Source: Woeseiaceae bacterium (lineage in GTDB: Bacteria > Pseudomonadota > Gammaproteobacteria > Steroidobacterales > Woeseiaceae). Taken from it: a stretch of DNA of 64,000 bases. The stretch covers positions 60,511 through 124,510 of the forward strand of contig JASJBE010000006.1 in the NCBI GenBank assembly GCA_030066655.1, in the 5' to 3' direction. Numbering within the stretch: the stretch's first letter is position 1; each line of letters begins with the position of its first letter. The position numbers and the translations under genes were made by a program. The notes beneath the pieces are model-generated. The model was not told where the DNA came from and ran no database searches. It saw only the letters and a program-made list of their open reading frames with translations. This document shows, in pieces, positions 44,409 to 53,419 of the stretch.

Positions 44409-45551
44409 ATGTTGCGGCGACACGGTCTCTTTTTGCTGCTTCTGTTCCTGCACCCCGGACTGGTTGCCGCCGACGATGCGGCGGCGAGCAGCCGATCGGA
44501 GCTCGCCGGCCTGCTCGGTGCGGGTGAGTCGGGCGAGTTCGCCAGGGCAGTGGACCCACGCACGTTCTCCTTTCCCGCCGATCACGGGCCGCATGAAGCG
44601 TTTCGGAATGAGTGGTGGTATTTCACCGGCAACCTCGACAGTGAGGATGGGCGGCGCTTCGGCTTCGAGCTGACGATCTTTCGTTTTTCCCTGTCGCCGG
44701 ATCCCGTGGCCGCAGACACCGAGTGGCGGACGAACCAGGTCTACATCGCCCACTTCGCCGTCACCGACGCCGATGGCGACGCGTTCTATGCGGCTGAGAA
44801 AAGCGCGCGCGGCGCGCTCGGCCTTGCGGGCGCGCAAGCTGACCCGTTCCGCGTCTGGATCGACGACTGGGAGATCCTCGGTGTCGACGATGACACCTGG
44901 CGGATTGTGGCGGGCCATGAAGACTTCGCCGTCGATCTCGAACTGACGGCGCTGAAGCCGCCGGTACTGAACGGCGACGCCGGACTGTCACAGAAATCGG
45001 ACGAGCCCGGCAACGCTTCTTACTATTACACGATGCCTCGATGGCGGACCGACGGTGCGATACGCATCGGCAAGGACGTGCACGCCGTTAGCGGTGCGTC
45101 ATGGCTGGACCGGGAGTGGAGCACCAGCGCGCTGGCTGACGATCAGCAGGGCTGGGACTGGTTCGCGCTGCAGTTCGCCGACAACACCGAGCTGATGTTC
45201 TACGGGCTCCGCAAGACCGATGGCACGCAGGACCCATTGAGCTCGGGTACGTGGATAAACGCTGACGGCTCGTCGGAGAAACTGACGAGGGAACAGGTCA
45301 CCGCCGAGGTCACGAAACTCTGGGAAAGCCCCAGGGGCGGCGTCTATCCCGCCGGCTGGCGAATCTCGATCGAGGACAAGTCGCTGTTCGTCGAGGTGAC
45401 CCCAGTCATCGCCGACCAGGAACTGTCGACCATCGTTCGCTACTGGGAGGGCGCCGTCGACGTCAGCGGCACGCGAGACGGAGAGCCGATCGAGGGTCGT
45501 GGCTACGTCGAGCTGACGGGCTACGCTGAGGACTCGTCGGCAGATGATTAG
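44409..45551 (+). CDS. AttH/CrtC-like lipocalin-fold secreted protein
   Basis: A 380-residue protein. Signal peptide (HPGLVAADD), then a double beta-barrel of AttH type: FPADHGPHEAFRNEWWYFTGNL, GFELTIFRFSL, HFAVTDADG, SASWLDREWS-like GASWLDREWSTS, and GGVYPAGWRISI. The family includes Agrobacterium AttH and carotenoid hydratase CrtC; the residues kept here are those of the fold. Its placement after an ABC ATPase and FtsX permease mirrors the AttEFGH cassette, so it may bind or modify the exported hydrophobic cargo in the periplasm. This is inferred. Confidence 0.85.
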   Translation: MLRRHGLFLLLLFLHPGLVAADDAAASSRSELAGLLGAGESGEFARAVDPRTFSFPADHGPHEAFRNEWWYFTGNLDSEDGRRFGFELTIFRFSLSPDPVAADTEWRTNQVYIAHFAVTDADGDAFYAAEKSARGALGLAGAQADPFRVWIDDWEILGVDDDTWRIVAGHEDFAVDLELTALKPPVLNGDAGLSQKSDEPGNASYYYTMPRWRTDGAIRIGKDVHAVSGASWLDREWSTSALADDQQGWDWFALQFADNTELMFYGLRKTDGTQDPLSSGTWINADGSSEKLTREQVTAEVTKLWESPRGGVYPAGWRISIEDKSLFVEVTPVIADQELSTIVRYWEGAVDVSGTRDGEPIEGRGYVELTGYAEDSSADD

Positions 45552-45599
45552 GCGACGCGTTGCCGGTCATTCCGTTGCGGAGTCGGAGCGAACCGCGAC

Positions 45600-46085
45600 C
45601 TAGGTTTTTCGCAGTACGATCTGGCCGGTGCCCGGCGTTCCGAGGAGTTCGGTGAAACCTGTCATCGTTGCTTCGATCGACGAGCCGGATTCGTCCAGCG
45701 CGCCGATGATGGAACCGAAGTGCGCCTTCTGCTGTTCGTCGCCGCGGTACTCGATCTTCATGAACTGGCCGTGGTGAAAACCGCCGGTGAGGACCTCCAC
45801 GTCAATGACGTACTTTTTGCCGTCCTGCTCGGTCTCGAGCTTGCCGTGCCCGCTGACCTGTCGCATGGCGGCTTCGAGATTCAGCCTGACGTTGTAGACG
45901 ATGGTGTTTCCATCCTGTCCTGTCTTGGTGCTCTCGCCCTGCCAGGTGCCGGAAAGCGCCCGTTGTCGACCGGCCATCGCCTGGTATTCCGCGATTTTCT
46001 CCGTGCCGCTCTTGACCTGCATGAACAGGTAGGTAGCAGCGGCGCTTGCGATGCTGGCCAATACGACCAGGCCGATGTTATCCAT
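45600..46085 (-). CDS. Uncharacterised single-TM membrane protein
   Basis: About 161 residues. One N-terminal TM helix (IGLVVLASIASAAATYLFM), a short linker, then a soluble domain with ALSGTWQGES, LNLEAAMRQVSGHGKLE and HHGQFMKIEYRG, a beta-rich stretch like those of lipocalin-sized scavenger domains. The start at ATG 46085 has GAGAGG 6 bases upstream; a longer frame to 46220 reads into the divergent promoter of peptide deformylase. Function unknown. Confidence 0.65.
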   Translation of the reverse strand: MDNIGLVVLASIASAAATYLFMQVKSGTEKIAEYQAMAGRQRALSGTWQGESTKTGQDGNTIVYNVRLNLEAAMRQVSGHGKLETEQDGKKYVIDVEVLTGGFHHGQFMKIEYRGDEQQKAHFGSIIGALDESGSSIEATMTGFTELLGTPGTGQIVLRKT

Positions 46086-46263
46086 AACAATCCTCTCGAT
46101 TCGCTGTTTTGCCCGTCTACTATGCGTGGAAAGTGCAGTGGCTTCCAGTCGCAGCGTGATTCGTCGATATTGTGGCTGTGTTGTGTAGAACACGAGGTGC
46201 CTACTCTGCGCGGTCGACACCGGTTATAGTCATCGCCCTGCAACACGTTACGGGGGTGTCCGC

Positions 46264-46809
46264 GTGGCAGTAAGACCAATTCTGCGGATCGGCGATCCCA
46301 GGCTCCGCGAGGTGTCGAGGCCCGTCGAGGCTTTCGATACGCCGGAGCTCAATGCGCTGATCGAAGACATGTTCGACACGATGGCGGCTGCCGACGGCGC
46401 CGGTCTCGCGGCGCCGCAGATCGGCGTACCGTTGCGCGTCATGATTTTCGGCGTCGAGTCGAACCCGCGCTATCCCGACGCCGAGCCCGTTCCCACGACG
46501 GTGCTGATCAACCCCGAGTACTCGGTGCGCGACGATTCGACCGTCAGCGGATGGGAGGGCTGCCTGTCCGTGCCCGGCATGCGCGGCTATGTTCCGCGCT
46601 ATCGCGCCGTTGCCTACAAAGGGCATGACCAGTTTGGCGAACCCGTCGAACGTGAGGCGGACGGCTTTCACGCCGTCGTGTTCCAGCACGAGTACGATCA
46701 TCTCGACGGCGTGCTGTATCCCGACCGGATTGTCGAATGCGACAAGTTTGGTTTTGAGGAGGAACTGGTCGCCGCCGCGATGCAGGCCGAGGAGCGCGCC
46801 GGTGCTTGA
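46264..46809 (+). CDS. def: Peptide deformylase
   Basis: A 181-residue iron enzyme that removes the formyl group from the first methionine of new proteins. The three family motifs are intact: [10 protein letters not shown] (45-54), EGCLSVP (98-104, Cys metal ligand C100) and QHEYDHLDG (HExxH at 142-146). The start is GTG. No methionyl-tRNA formyltransferase gene follows, as is common for the main copy, so this may be an extra deformylase. It overlaps the following SDR gene by 8 bp, an unusual neighbour. Confidence 0.95.
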   Translation: MAVRPILRIGDPRLREVSRPVEAFDTPELNALIEDMFDTMAAADGAGLAAPQIGVPLRVMIFGVESNPRYPDAEPVPTTVLINPEYSVRDDSTVSGWEGCLSVPGMRGYVPRYRAVAYKGHDQFGEPVEREADGFHAVVFQHEYDHLDGVLYPDRIVECDKFGFEEELVAAAMQAEERAGA

Positions 46810-47650
46810 CGATATCAAGACCGCCGTCGTTACGGGCGGCGGCCACGGCATCGGGCGTGCGATCAGCCGACGGCTGGCCAAAGAGGGCATCCATGTTGTC
46901 GTTGCAGACTTAGACCAGGCGGCCGCAGAGCGTGTCGCCGTTGATATCGGTGGCAGCGCGTTCAGCGTCGACGTCGGAGAGGAAGCCGATATCCGGGCGC
47001 TCATCGACGAGGTTGAGACCAGCATCGCGCCGATCGACCTGTTCGTGTCGAATGCCGGCGTCGGTCACGGCGACGGGGAATCGGGAGCGGCATCGGCCGA
47101 GGGCGGCATGGTTCCGGTGGACGATCGCTGGGATGCCTGCTGGAAGGTCAACGTCATGGCGCACGTCTATGCGGCGCGCCACCTTGTGCCGCTGATGAAG
47201 CAGCGCGGCGGTGGTTACCTCGTCAACATCGCATCCGCTGCCGGACTCTTAAGCCAGATCGGTGACGCCGCGTACTCGACCACGAAACACGCTGCCGTCG
47301 GCTTTGCAGAGTCGCTTGCGATTACGCACGCCGATGACGGCATCAGGGTCTCGGTGGTCTGCCCGCAAGCGGTGGCGACGCGCATGATCGGCATCGAAGA
47401 CGATTCTGAAGACTTCAGCGGCGGCTTCGGCGGCAATGACGTAGACGGCATCCTGTCTGCGGACGAGGTCGCCGACATGATTGCTCAGGGCATCGAGGCC
47501 GGGCGGTTCCTGATCCTGACGCATCCGACCGTGACGACTTACGTCGAGCGCAAGGCCGCCGACCATGATCGCTGGGTCGACGGCATGCGGCGCTTCCGCC
47601 AAAAACTGATTGATACGAACAGCGCCGATGATGGCGGCAACAAGGCTTAA
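46802..47650 (+). CDS. Short-chain dehydrogenase/reductase
   Basis: A 282-residue SDR: cofactor site [18 protein letters not shown], Ser in NIASAAG, catalytic YSTTK. A C-terminal extension ([21 protein letters not shown]) is typical of larger SDRs acting on fatty or aromatic substrates. The start is GTG at 46802, inside the end of the deformylase gene. A second SDR gene follows 12 bp later; the two probably work in one pathway with the VOC protein after them. Substrate unknown. Confidence 0.88.
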   Translation: MLDDIKTAVVTGGGHGIGRAISRRLAKEGIHVVVADLDQAAAERVAVDIGGSAFSVDVGEEADIRALIDEVETSIAPIDLFVSNAGVGHGDGESGAASAEGGMVPVDDRWDACWKVNVMAHVYAARHLVPLMKQRGGGYLVNIASAAGLLSQIGDAAYSTTKHAAVGFAESLAITHADDGIRVSVVCPQAVATRMIGIEDDSEDFSGGFGGNDVDGILSADEVADMIAQGIEAGRFLILTHPTVTTYVERKAADHDRWVDGMRRFRQKLIDTNSADDGGNKA

Positions 47651-47662
47651 AGGAGCACAACA

Positions 47663-48415
47663 ATGAAAACGGATCTGTCGGGCAAGGTTGCGCTCGTCAA
47701 TGGCGGCTCGAGAGGCATCGGTGAGGCGATCGCACACGGACTCGCGGAGTGCGGCGCGACGGTCGTTCTCAGCAGTCGCAAGATTGAAGGCGTGCAGGGT
47801 GTCGCTGACGACATCATCGCCAAGGGCGGCAAGGCGGTCGCCAAGGTCTGCCATGCGGGGCACCTGGACCAGGTGCAGGCGCTGATCAACGAAATCGGCG
47901 ATGAATTCGGCCGGCTCGACATCGTGATCAACAACGCGGCGACGAGTCCCTACTACGGTCCCGCGATCGATAATCCGCCCGAGGCCTTCGACAAGTCGGT
48001 CGACGTGAACCTCAAGGGGCCTTACTACATGATGGCCTATGCCATTCCGTTGATGATCAGGAACGGCGGCGGCCGCGTCGTCAATGTCGCATCGATCGCG
48101 GCGCTGGCGTCGCTGCCGGGCCAGGCCGTCTACTCGATGACCAAGGCCGGGCTCGTCAGCCTGACGAAGTCCTTCGCCAAGGAATACGGCCACGCCGGCG
48201 TTCGCGTCAACGCGATCCTGCCGGGGGTCGTCGAGACGAAATTCGCCGAAGCGCTGACGACCGATCCGAAAGTCCAGAAGTGGATGGCGAAGATACCGGC
48301 GGGTCGTGCCGGCCAGCCGGAAGACATGGTGGCCGGCGTGCTGTTCCTGGTCTCCGATGAGTCGGCTTACACGACGGGAACGGCGTTGGTCATGGACGGC
48401 GGCGCGATGCTGTAG
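47663..48415 (+). CDS. Short-chain dehydrogenase/reductase (3-oxoacyl reductase-like)
   Basis: A 250-residue classical [15 protein letters not shown] for NAD(P) binding (note Asn where Thr is usual), [21 protein letters not shown] and YSMTK for catalysis, and the closing [19 protein letters not shown]. The length and end are those of FabG-like SDRs acting on varied carbonyls. AAGGAG-type site 10 bases upstream. It is the third gene of the deformylase-SDR-SDR run. Confidence 0.9.
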   Translation: MKTDLSGKVALVNGGSRGIGEAIAHGLAECGATVVLSSRKIEGVQGVADDIIAKGGKAVAKVCHAGHLDQVQALINEIGDEFGRLDIVINNAATSPYYGPAIDNPPEAFDKSVDVNLKGPYYMMAYAIPLMIRNGGGRVVNVASIAALASLPGQAVYSMTKAGLVSLTKSFAKEYGHAGVRVNAILPGVVETKFAEALTTDPKVQKWMAKIPAGRAGQPEDMVAGVLFLVSDESAYTTGTALVMDGGAML

Positions 48416-48471
48416 GTCGCGCAGCTCGCGACTGTCATCCGATCATTCAAATCCAGAAGCAGGAGAGACAA

Positions 48472-48843
48472 ATGGAACTTGGTGCGTTTTCAATCAGCCT
48501 TGCGGTCAAGGACATCAAGGCATCGATTGCCTTTTACGAAAAACTCGGTTTCTCGACGATGGGCGGCCAGCCCGATGAGAGCTGGGCAATCCTGAAGAAC
48601 GGCGATCACATCATCGGACTGTTCCAGGGCATGTTCGACAAGAACATCCTGACGTTCAATCCGGGCTGGGACCAGGATGCGAACAACCTCGAGTCTTTTA
48701 CCGACGTCCGCGAACTGCAGAAGAAACTGAAGGAGCAGGGCGTGACGTTGATCCAGGAGGCTGACGAGTCAACGACGGGCCCGGCGAGCATCACGCTCGA
48801 AGACCCGGACGGCAACCCGATTCTTATCGACCAGCATCGGTAA
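48472..48843 (+). CDS. VOC-family protein
   Basis: A 123-residue single-domain VOC protein: [19 protein letters not shown] at the start, [17 protein letters not shown] at the end. The usual C-terminal Glu metal ligand is replaced by Asp in LIDQHR, so metal binding is uncertain. It follows two SDR genes on the same strand with a clear AGGAGAG site. Substrate not evident. Confidence 0.85.
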   Translation: MELGAFSISLAVKDIKASIAFYEKLGFSTMGGQPDESWAILKNGDHIIGLFQGMFDKNILTFNPGWDQDANNLESFTDVRELQKKLKEQGVTLIQEADESTTGPASITLEDPDGNPILIDQHR

Positions 48844-48875
48844 GGGCTCGGCTACGATAGGCGGCGAGCCCGCGA

Positions 48876-49193
48876 CTAACGAAGATACCGCCAGACGTCG
48901 CCGTCGAACTGGTCTTTGACGGACTGGCGACTGTGGAAAGCGACCTCGGCTTTTGCGCCGGCAACGTCGTTTGCCACGGTCGTCAGTGCCCGACGGACGG
49001 ATTCCTGTTGCCCATTGGCAAGGCTATTGCCGAGCTCGTCATCCGTCTCAAACCACAAAATGAAAGAGACGCTGGTCAGTTCGAGGTCAGCAGACACCCA
49101 GAGAGAGTCGCCGAACGCGCCGCCAGTGACGCTGTGCGCGGACTCCCTGATGCTGTCGAGGGTTTTCCTGTGTGCCGAGCCCTGGGCCGTCAT
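48876..49193 (-). CDS. Uncharacterised protein coupled to coq7
   Basis: A 105-residue protein without signal or TM segment. Its ATG overlaps the coq7 stop by one base (TGATG), a strong sign of translational coupling. The sequence (DSIRESAHSVTGGAFGDSLWVSADLE ... VSFILWFETDDELG) is unlike any family I know. The coupling suggests a role connected to ubiquinone hydroxylation or its regulation, but nothing in the sequence shows this. Confidence 0.6.
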   Translation of the reverse strand: MTAQGSAHRKTLDSIRESAHSVTGGAFGDSLWVSADLELTSVSFILWFETDDELGNSLANGQQESVRRALTTVANDVAGAKAEVAFHSRQSVKDQFDGDVWRYLR

Positions 49194-49741
49194 CAGATTC
49201 TGCGGGCGAGGGCGACGCCGACAGAGGAGCCCGTACCGACGATTCGGGACCAGAACCGCGCCGCGACGCCTGACGGCGGGCTGAGCCGGCCAGCGGCGTC
49301 ATCACGATGCTCGACTTCCTCTGCGCAGAACGCCTTCAGCTTGTCCGTCAGCGCTGCAAACTCCGGGTTGCCCTCCATTTTGTCGATCTGCTCTTCGTAG
49401 TGCTTCTCGACGAAGGTTTCCACCGCTGCGATGGTCCTGTAGACGCTGTTTCGTCCGAACAGCGCGCTGAACGCGCCGAGCGACCAGCCGGCCGCCCTCC
49501 AGACCGGCAGGAGCCGACTGTGGGTGCTCCCGGGCATCCATTCTTCGAAGAACGCAAGGTGTACGCGCTCGGTCTCACGATGAGCCTCGGCGAATCTCCT
49601 GACCTCGGGGTCCCTCGAGACCGCGAGGATGCCGCCGTAAATCGCCACGGCGCCGGTCTCTCCTGCATGGTCGGAGCGCAAATCAGCGACCAGCTCGCTT
49701 GGAAGCGGGGTGTTTTCAAATTGTTTCAGGGTATTTGTCAT
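49193..49741 (-). CDS. coq7: Coq7-type demethoxyubiquinone hydroxylase
   Basis: A 182-residue di-iron enzyme that hydroxylates 3-demethoxyubiquinol at position 6, a late step of ubiquinone synthesis. Ligands are placed as in Coq7: HAGETGA (E28), ETERVH (E58, H61), VETFVEKHYEEQI (E108) and AEEVEHRDDA (E142, H145). In Gammaproteobacteria this step is carried out by UbiF, Coq7 or others, and Coq7 is found in some lineages. UbiG, the methyltransferase that uses its product, is encoded 1.1 kb away on the other strand. Confidence 0.93.
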   Translation of the reverse strand: MTNTLKQFENTPLPSELVADLRSDHAGETGAVAIYGGILAVSRDPEVRRFAEAHRETERVHLAFFEEWMPGSTHSRLLPVWRAAGWSLGAFSALFGRNSVYRTIAAVETFVEKHYEEQIDKMEGNPEFAALTDKLKAFCAEEVEHRDDAAGRLSPPSGVAARFWSRIVGTGSSVGVALARRI

Positions 49742-49765
49742 ATTGAGAGACTAATGTACAGTTAT

Positions 49766-49786
49766 TGTCTAAATCAAACCTAGACA
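49766..49786. promoter_or_regulatory. Inverted repeat TGTCTA-N9-TAGACA in the coq7 upstream region
   Basis: Perfect 6-bp arms (49766-49771 and 49781-49786) centred 35 bp upstream of the coq7 start. The outer flanks continue as an imperfect palindrome (TGTACA to the left, ACATGTA to the right). The form suits a dimeric repressor operator. No regulator gene is adjacent. Confidence 0.4.
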
Positions 49787-49913
49787 TTCACATGTATTAC
49801 CTGGACAGGCAATTTCAAGCCGAGAAACCGCGACCTACGGCGCATTCCGCGGTCGCCGAGCCGCGCGCGGCCGGCACGCTGACGTGTTCCCGTCGCGCGC
49901 GGAGGGCCGGTTG

Positions 49914-50864
49914 ATGCCACACCGACCCACCCCCGCCAACTGGGCGTCGTTGCTGGTCCTCACGGTTCTGTGGGGCTCGGCATTCATGTTCAACGAGCTC
50001 GCGCTGATGAGTTTCAGCCCGGCCGTGCTCGTCACGGGCCGCATCGTGCTCGCGGTCGCCTGCCTGCTGCTGATGATGCGACTGACCGGCGTCCGCCTGC
50101 CCACTTTCGGGCGCGGCTGGTTCTACCTTGCCGCCATGGCGGTGCTGGGTACCGTGTTGCCGTTCAGCCTGACGGCATGGGCGCAGCAGCACATCGACTC
50201 CGCCGTTGCCGGGGTCCTGATGGCGGCCATGCCACTTTTTGTACTGACGCTTGCGCACTTTTTCGTGCCCGGGTCGCGCATCACGGCGCCACGAGCCACC
50301 GGCTTTGTACTCGGCTTCTGCGGCGTCGCCTTGCTGATCGGGCCGGACGCGCTGCGGGGGCTATCGGGTAACACGACGTTGCTCGGGTCACTGGCCGTTC
50401 TTGCGGCCGCGCTCTGCTACGCGGTGAACACGGTTCTCGCACGACGGGTTGCCGTCTCGAACCCGATCGGGCTTGCAGCCGGTACGATGATCGTCGCGTC
50501 TGTGATTTCGCTACCCTCTGCAATAGCCGGTCTGCCGAGCACCGTCGTCCCGCCGAGCGGGCTGGCCGTGATCGCACTGCTGTTTCTCGGACTGCTGTCG
50601 ACGGGCCTGGCTACCGTCATGTACTTCCGCCTGATCCAGGGTCCGGGGCCGGCGTTCGTGTCGCTCGTCAACTACCTGGTCCCAGGGTGGGCCGTCATCG
50701 CCGGTGCGCTGGTATTGGGCGAGACGCTGTCGGTGCACGTCTTCCTCGGACTCGCACTGATCCTCACCGGACTCGCGATCAGTGAATTCAGCGACAAGCT
50801 GCGATCGGTCCTCGTTCATGCCAGGGCCTCCAGATCACAGCGGCTGGCGAGAGAGGACGCGTAG
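49914..50864 (+). CDS. EamA-family (DMT superfamily) transporter
   Basis: A 316-residue inner-membrane protein with ten TM helices in two EamA repeats: LLVLTVLWGSAFMFNELAL and ALCYAVNTVLARR start the two halves. Such carriers export amino acids or other small metabolites. ATG at 49914 has GGAGG 8 bases ahead; an upstream ATG at 49884 has none. Its stop shares one base with the GTG start of ubiG, so the two are translationally coupled, though a functional link is not obvious. Confidence 0.9.
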   Translation: MPHRPTPANWASLLVLTVLWGSAFMFNELALMSFSPAVLVTGRIVLAVACLLLMMRLTGVRLPTFGRGWFYLAAMAVLGTVLPFSLTAWAQQHIDSAVAGVLMAAMPLFVLTLAHFFVPGSRITAPRATGFVLGFCGVALLIGPDALRGLSGNTTLLGSLAVLAAALCYAVNTVLARRVAVSNPIGLAAGTMIVASVISLPSAIAGLPSTVVPPSGLAVIALLFLGLLSTGLATVMYFRLIQGPGPAFVSLVNYLVPGWAVIAGALVLGETLSVHVFLGLALILTGLAISEFSDKLRSVLVHARASRSQRLAREDA

Positions 50865-51598
50865 TGACTGACACAACGATTGATGCTCGCGAGGTCGAGT
50901 ACTACAGCAACCTTGCCGACTCGTGGTGGGATACCGAAGGACCGTTTCGGCCGCTGCACGCGATGAATGCTTTTCGGGTCACCTACCTGGTTGAGCAACT
51001 GACGCGTACGTTCTCTCTTGACGCATCGGCCGAACGGCCACTTGCCGGGCTGCGCATCCTCGACGTCGGCTGCGGTGGTGGCATCCTGTCGGAATCGATG
51101 GCGCGGCTCGGTGCCGACGTCACCGGCATCGACGTCGTAGAGAGAAACATCGCAATAGCAAAGCTGCACGCTGCTCGTAGCGGTCTCGCTATCGACTACC
51201 GCCAATGCGAAGCTGGCGAGCTTGCTGATACGGGCGCCACCTTCGACGTCGTACTGAACATGGAAGTTGTCGAACACGTCGCCGACCTCGAGACGTTCAT
51301 GAGCGACTGCGGTCGACTGACGCGCCCCGGCGGCGTCATGGCCGTCTCGACCATCAACCGCACGCCGAAGTCGTGGGTCTTCGCGATCGTAGGGGCCGAG
51401 TACATCCTGCGACTGCTGCCGCGCGGCACGCATCGCTGGTCGATGTTCAGGAAGCCTGACGAGATCGAGTCGCTGCTCGACGCGTCGGGCCTGGCGGTCG
51501 ATGACATCACCGGCGTGGCGATGAACCCGATGAACTTCCGTTTTCGCCTGACATCGTCGCTGGCCGTGAACTACATGCTGGTTGCTACGCGCGGATAG
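50864..51598 (+). CDS. ubiG: Ubiquinone biosynthesis O-methyltransferase
   Basis: A 244-residue class I SAM methyltransferase carrying out both O-methylations of ubiquinone synthesis. The SAM site is ILDVGCGGGILSE; LNMEVVEHVADLETF and THRWSMFRKPDE follow, and the N-terminal FYSNLADSWWDTEGPFRPLH-type stretch (YYSNLADSWWDTEGPFRPLH here) is characteristic of UbiG. The start is GTG overlapping the stop of the EamA gene. Together with Coq7 it shows the cell makes ubiquinone, supporting aerobic respiration. A shared terminator follows. Confidence 0.95.
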   Translation: MTDTTIDAREVEYYSNLADSWWDTEGPFRPLHAMNAFRVTYLVEQLTRTFSLDASAERPLAGLRILDVGCGGGILSESMARLGADVTGIDVVERNIAIAKLHAARSGLAIDYRQCEAGELADTGATFDVVLNMEVVEHVADLETFMSDCGRLTRPGGVMAVSTINRTPKSWVFAIVGAEYILRLLPRGTHRWSMFRKPDEIESLLDASGLAVDDITGVAMNPMNFRFRLTSSLAVNYMLVATRG

Positions 51599-51686
51599 CA
51601 ACGCGAATGTCGCGCGTGCGGCTGGCCTCGTGGCATCCCGTTCCAACGGCAAGCTCGCAATTCGCGGCGACGTCAGTCATTAAAAA

Positions 51687-51713
51687 AGGGACCGCCCCTT
51701 CGGGACGGTCCCT
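51687..51713. terminator. Terminator between convergent ubiG and the DUF5666 gene
   Basis: A 12-bp stem (agggaccgcccc / gggacggtccct, one wobble) with a TTC loop. On the minus strand it is followed by six T, so it mainly ends the DUF5666 transcript, and it may also stop ubiG. Confidence 0.85.
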
Positions 51714-51740
51714 GATTCCGCCTTGAAGAGCAGGGCTCGT

Positions 51741-53213
51741 TCAGTCGTCGATTTCAATGACGTCCGCGACGCCATCCCCATTCTCATCCTCAAGTTCTAC
51801 AAAGTCCTCGACTTGCGGCACGCCGTTCTCGAAGAACGTCTCGGCGCCAATCGTGAACGTGACAGTGAGGATTCTGATCGAGACCTCATCGATAGCGGTG
51901 ACCGGCCCTTCGATCTCGTAGCCCAGGTCGTCCTCGATGTGCAGCGTCGATGCGTAAATGGCGCCATCACTGCCTCGACGTGCGTCGATCTCAACCTGGT
52001 CACTGCTTGTGATGCTGCTCAGGTCGAAGCTCGTCGTCGCGGTGTCATCGAGGAAGATCGTGTCCGGTGTAACGCGGACCTCGATCGTGCCCATCGCGGG
52101 GCCGAATGACAGCGTGATCGTGCCGTCTCGAGGCGCCGTCGCGTTTACTTCCTGCACGTCTGCCTTGAATTCCAGGTCGTCTTCTTCGAGCTCGATTTCA
52201 TCGACAAGCAGTACGTCGTCGACGTAGCGGCCCTCGACTTCGACATACAGCCCGTGCGCGGACAGGTTCGCAATGCTGTCTTCGAGGCTCATGGGAAAAT
52301 ACCGGGTCTGGCTGTCGAAGCTCAGTGCGATGCCCATCACTGACCACGTATCCGACTCCGGGTCGAACGAAAGCGTGCCCTTGATCTCTACGTCGTCATC
52401 GTCGTCGTCTCCCAGACGGTCCTCGTCCTCCCGTTCGACTTTCGTGGCCAGCAGGTCGGCAGGCGCATTGACCGGATCGGGGATCGAGCCTTCAACCTCG
52501 ACGTACTGGCCGTCGGCGATACCGGCGGACGGAGTCTCTGCGCCCGGGGCAATCGTGACATTGAGCGCCGCGTCGTTTTTCAGTACCAGGACAAACTGGG
52601 AACTGCCGTCGTAGGCTGTCACCGTGCCCTTTGCCTCGAAGTCGTCGTCTGACGCATCCTGTTTTTCGATGTAGGACGCGACCAGAACGTCACCGTCGAA
52701 CGCGCCGCTGACTTCGACATTGTCGCCATTCATGATGGTCAGGAAACTGAAGTCGGGGTCGTCCTCGGCGTCGAAGTTCGTGCGGCCCTCGATAGCCCGA
52801 ATCGATACGCCAAAGATTGTGAAAGTCTTGACGCCTTCATCCTCCGGGTCTGTCGCCAGGTTCTCAACGATGCCCTCGATGTCGTCGTCGTAGCTGACGC
52901 TCTGCGCCTCGCCGGACCTGCCGTCTGCGTTTACCGATCCCTGGATCTTGACCACCATTCCGACGGCGAGCGAATCGTCACCGGTTGCTGCGTCGTCATC
53001 GACGTCGTACGTAGCACTGGATGTGTCGTAGCGCACGCCGTTGACATAGACGCTGCCGAAGCCGGTGATCTGCCCGACGGTGGTCTGCGGCGTTGCCGCC
53101 ACCAACGCCGGATTAGCGTTCGAAGCATCATCGGAACCACCCGAGCTTCCGCAGCCCGCGAGAAGCGCTGCGAGCGAAAGGCCGAGCAGTTTGACGAATG
53201 TCAGGTTCTTCAT
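51741..53213 (-). CDS. Acidic DUF5666 repeat lipoprotein
   Basis: A 490-residue lipoprotein (signal ends LAALLAGCGSS). The mature protein is a chain of small beta-barrel-like DUF5666 repeats, each with a pattern such as GxVxxxD and VEVEG (VGQITGFGSVYVNGVRYD, VKIQGSVNADGRSGEA, VEVSGAFDGDVLVASYIE). It is very acidic, with runs of Asp (six in a row near DRLGDDDDDD). The function of DUF5666 proteins is unknown; OB-fold-like repeats and a high negative charge suggest binding of cations or polymers. The start at 53213 has GGGAG 6 bases upstream. Confidence 0.85.
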   Translation of the reverse strand: MKNLTFVKLLGLSLAALLAGCGSSGGSDDASNANPALVAATPQTTVGQITGFGSVYVNGVRYDTSSATYDVDDDAATGDDSLAVGMVVKIQGSVNADGRSGEAQSVSYDDDIEGIVENLATDPEDEGVKTFTIFGVSIRAIEGRTNFDAEDDPDFSFLTIMNGDNVEVSGAFDGDVLVASYIEKQDASDDDFEAKGTVTAYDGSSQFVLVLKNDAALNVTIAPGAETPSAGIADGQYVEVEGSIPDPVNAPADLLATKVEREDEDRLGDDDDDDVEIKGTLSFDPESDTWSVMGIALSFDSQTRYFPMSLEDSIANLSAHGLYVEVEGRYVDDVLLVDEIELEEDDLEFKADVQEVNATAPRDGTITLSFGPAMGTIEVRVTPDTIFLDDTATTSFDLSSITSSDQVEIDARRGSDGAIYASTLHIEDDLGYEIEGPVTAIDEVSIRILTVTFTIGAETFFENGVPQVEDFVELEDENGDGVADVIEIDD

Positions 53214-53419
53214 TTGGAACTCCCAAGCGTGTGCTTGCTGACTTACACGAGCGCAATGGGCAAACGGTTCCATCGAATGAAAAAGTGTCGCGGGATGGCG
53301 ACAGTTTCGGGTTCAGACAGGCCCATTGGCTGGTCTTCCGGGCTGCGTGTCGCTATCCGATCTTCGCTCAGGATCGGCAAACAGGATCGACGTCCGACGC
53401 ACAACGACCTCGTCCGGAG

